Shown here: in pieces, positions 61,206 to 64,000 of the stretch
Layout of the letters: every line of letters starts with the position of its first letter
Numbering within the stretch: position 1 is the stretch's first letter
Assembly (NCBI GenBank): GCA_017562135.1
Contig: QEYB01001410.1
Coordinates: 1 to 64,000, forward strand
Direction of reading: 5' to 3'
DNA: 64,000 nucleotides
Origin: Dipylidium caninum
Taxonomy: Eukaryota > Platyhelminthes > Cestoda > Cyclophyllidea > Dipylidiidae
Notes under the pieces: generated by a model
What the model was told of the DNA's origin: nothing
Seen by the model: the letters and a program-made list of their open reading frames with translations, nothing else
Databases searched by the model: none
Made by a program: the position numbers and the translations under genes

Positions 61206-62778
61206 TCAATCCGTTACATCATCGGCTTCTGGGAAGAGACGAGACTTCTGCACGTCAATTTTCAGCCCAGTCTGTACAATCTAATTGGAGTTTATCTTTC
61301 TCTCGTCGACGATACGGTGTCCGCGTAGCCAAGCCAGTCAAGATGAGGATACGTGGATGACACCAGTCCTGCCCAATGGCTACGCTGGACAGTGGGCACA
61401 GGCGCGATTACTGACTACCAGAGAACAGTTACCTGAGCATAAGGAGTTGGCCGCTTATTGACATTCTGCCTATACGACAGTGACCGGCTCCTGAAGTGTA
61501 CCGAGTTCGAAAGGAGAGTGATGAGGACGACCCCATGTCCATTTGGCAATCAATCTCTCAATGCCCGTCGAAGCAGCTGATTTGGTGAACGAGACGTCTC
61601 TTTCATGAGAAGGGGGATTCTTACGATTAAGGAAAATAGGGGGGGGGGCGGAAGTTGAGGACGCAGCGTATGAAACAATTTACGAGTGTCCTTCCCGTCA
61701 CCGAGGCTACAACAGTGACGGTAGTGACCTCGAAGAGAACATAAAATGGGCGCATTTTTGATCCTACTGAATCTGAATTGTTGCAGACAAGGGATGATTC
61801 ATTGGAGCTCGTCTAATTGGTGAACAACAGCATTGGCTGACCGGAGACCTGAGAAGGGTTGCAGCATCGTCTTCATCACCTCAATGTTCAACATCTATTA
61901 AATAAAGACGTACTTTACAGCCTGGCTATTTGCCTCGAGGCCCGCTTAATGCTACTTTTCACCCGGCGAATATTTCGTCGACGGTTAACGGGATACGGCG
62001 CTCACATGACCCCAAGTGAACTTACTCTGCCTAGCTTAGTTTGATCTGTTGGTATTGACTATCATAGGCCATATTCTCAAGTGGTGGAGGCGCTGAGAGA
62101 TACGCCTCTTTATCCGCAAGCGTGGAAAGGAATTGGTGAGTTCTTCGTTCCCCTCAGCGCATCCTAAATCATTGCCTCGGCAGTGAGCCACTTGCCCATC
62201 CCATCCATTTTGCTCTCAGAGGTAGGTCCTTCACTTGAAGCGTTTTTTTTACGCGATTAGGCCATTTTTGTCTGCCTAAACTGTCATCCGATTGAACAGG
62301 CAACCTGAATGACTCGTGTCCGCAAAGCGTTTACCGTCCCCACCTCCACTCCTCCATCTTTGGTGGGGTCAACTCTGCTGGTCCCCTTTCACCCCACCTT
62401 TATGATTGGGAAAGTTTATTCGCTTTTGCCTACTCAATTTGGTGAGTGTCTTGAAGGCTACTTCGCTCCTGTGTTGTGCTCTCGCCCTGGCAACCTATAA
62501 ACTGACGAAGATGCGTAGAAAGGAAAACCGCCTGACTTTAAGCGATATCAGGACTTTCATTTCGGACTTAACTGTTACTACTGGCGTCGCAGTGGAAATT
62601 CCAGTCGCTCTCATCTACTTATTAAGGTATGTCGGCAGAGGGGAATAAATGGAGCTTCGACGTGTGGATGTTAGGCTTTCAGGAGATTTAATTTCGCCTT
62701 AGTCACTCTCAACGAGTGACGATCGGTGCATTCGTCTAGGTTTGGCGACTCTCTACTCTGTAATCCCTTTTTTTTAAG
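61206..62778. other. Intergenic DNA, no gene recognised
   Basis: It includes a run of ten G at 61639-61648. A plus-strand frame at 62406-62648 is partly hydrophobic but unsupported. Confidence 0.4.
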
Positions 62779-63598
62779 CGATCGGATTCAGGGCCGATGT
62801 CTCCAACCTCACAACAAATTGCATTAGGATGATCTGCAGGTATCTCAGTATAGAAGACAGGCTAAACGCCTGCACGGCAATTCCAAGCTGGGAAGTGATG
62901 CTCTAATCCCGGTCTCCGCACTCCTACATCACCACCTTGCGGTGGATAGGAGGGCAGAAACCCGTGCACCTGTGGTAGGGGTCAGATTTCTCGATTTTGC
63001 ACCGTTTGCGTAGCGCTATTAAATGCCACTTTGTAGAGGCGAAGTTTAAAATGTGCTGTCGCGAGGGCAGATCCCTTAATCGTGCCTATCTCGGGTCTCA
63101 CCCTTATATCCATCCTTGACTACGGAAAGGGGTCATTTCGAGATAATTGTCATATCTTTGAGGACCCGCAATTGCGTCAATAGCTGACTCTCTTGGTGCC
63201 GGAAGTACAAACTTAAGTCTTTGAAGGTGAAAGTGATGGACTCCGAATTGGAAGTTCCGTTGATGGCGGGTGTGCTTCATCTCAACCAGCTCAGCTTAGA
63301 TATCTCCTACAACAATATCAATTTCTGCAGTGGAACCTACCAAAAGTATATTAAGAGAGATGTGCAAAAACATAGTAAATACGACTGCATCGTCTACGTT
63401 GTAGAACTTTCACGGTTTAGACATCACGCAGGTAAAATGAAGACAGAGTTGCCAGCTGTGTCTGGAAGTGTTTTGTCCACATAAACCTTCGCTCTCCTCG
63501 TGGTTAAAGACTACGAAGAGTCCGCGAACCCAGTCGTGGAAATCTTCTCCAACTGCTTCAAGAAACTTGCCACTGAAATAAATCTTTCGCGAATATAA
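62779..63598 (+). pseudogene. F-box-like gene copy C, broken
   Basis: An acceptor (poly-T then AAG, ending at 62778) precedes the motif LTTNCIRMICRYLSIED and LNACTAIPSWEVML, which ends at a TAA. The same frame past the stop matches copy B: RWIGGQKPVH, a second stop, then LRSAIKCHFVEAKFKMCCREGR. Later, MDSELEVPL, KYDCIVYVVELSRFRHH and MKTELPAVSG match the C-terminal part of copy A, again interrupted by a stop near 63482. The remainder (PVVEIFSNCFKKLA) runs on to a stop near 63597. Confidence 0.5.
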
Positions 63599-64000
63599 GG
63601 ATTCTTCTTTCCCAGGCGGCCTGCGGTTCTAGTGGATCATTGCGTGGAGACGGATATTTACTTGAAGAGTGTGTCCACAAGGTAGGAAGGAGTAGCTCCA
63701 GCCGACCGTGGCATCGTGTGCCACAGACGCCAGCAACACGACCGTGAAGAGTGGCTTGTTGGGCTGCGTCAAATCTCCACTGATCTCAGATTTCTTCTCA
63801 TTTACTCTGTCTTTTTTTTAAATCGAAGGAATATTTGGGCACTGAAAACCATCCTGTGAGCCGCGCGCTGACACCGGTTTTCTTCTCTTTCAGCTTTCTC
63901 TTATTCTGCTCACGGTAGCTCATTCAAACATTTGAAACGTGGTGCTTGCAGAAATATGGAAATAGCCCAGAGGAGAATGAGGTCGCACGTAGAACCCTGA

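Noticed and set aside
1..64000. CRISPR array, prophage or bacterial operon structure
   Set aside because: No regular short repeats with spacers, no ribosome-binding-site-led gene strings, and clear spliceosomal introns and TATA/AATAAA signals.

Overview
The window looks like nuclear DNA of a metazoan, most likely a flatworm and plausibly a cestode. The evidence is a secreted single-Kunitz gene made of a signal-peptide exon and a Kunitz exon split by a 66-bp GT-AG intron, TATA boxes 33-85 bp upstream of start codons, AATAAA signals, and long gene-poor stretches with microsatellites. The organism call is inference; no rRNA, tRNA or spliced-leader gene was seen to settle it.

Layout. (1) About 172-6388 and 19650-25685 are two arms of a ~6-kb inverted duplication around a ~13.3-kb spacer. 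Each arm carries one Kunitz inhibitor gene, transcribed outward-in on the left (+) and mirrored on the right (-). The left copy reads through; the right copy has a one-base frameshift in the same homopolymer. Nearly all inner-arm differences are single-base indels, which points to residual sequencing error on top of a very recent duplication. (2) The spacer holds a degenerate histone H2B copy (15602-15981), microsatellites and no other gene I can support. (3) 29645-34401 holds a divergent pair of intronless genes for secreted proteins of 285 and 273 residues. They share an exact 16-cysteine framework (C-x4-C-x9-C-x4-C-x3-C-x4-C twice, with a four-cysteine linker between). Their ~385-bp upstream regions form a near-identical inverted repeat although the proteins have diverged strongly. 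I do not recognise the family. (4) About 34.4-48 kb is gene-poor, with one long pyrimidine-rich low-complexity tract. (5) About 48-64 kb is a patchwork of decayed coding pieces. The clearest is a locally expanded F-box-like family with copies near 49.8, 54.1 (inverted), 54.5 and 62.8 kb, broken by stops and frameshifts, plus accompanying repeat modules near 49.5, 54.2, 61, 51.4, 56.1, 50.7 and 57.4 kb. Two minus-strand regions (48.2-49.06 and 59.0-60.9 kb) may be exons of further genes.

The common theme is local inverted duplication of genes for small secreted cysteine-rich proteins, with the regulatory DNA kept more alike than the coding DNA in one case. All identities were judged by eye.
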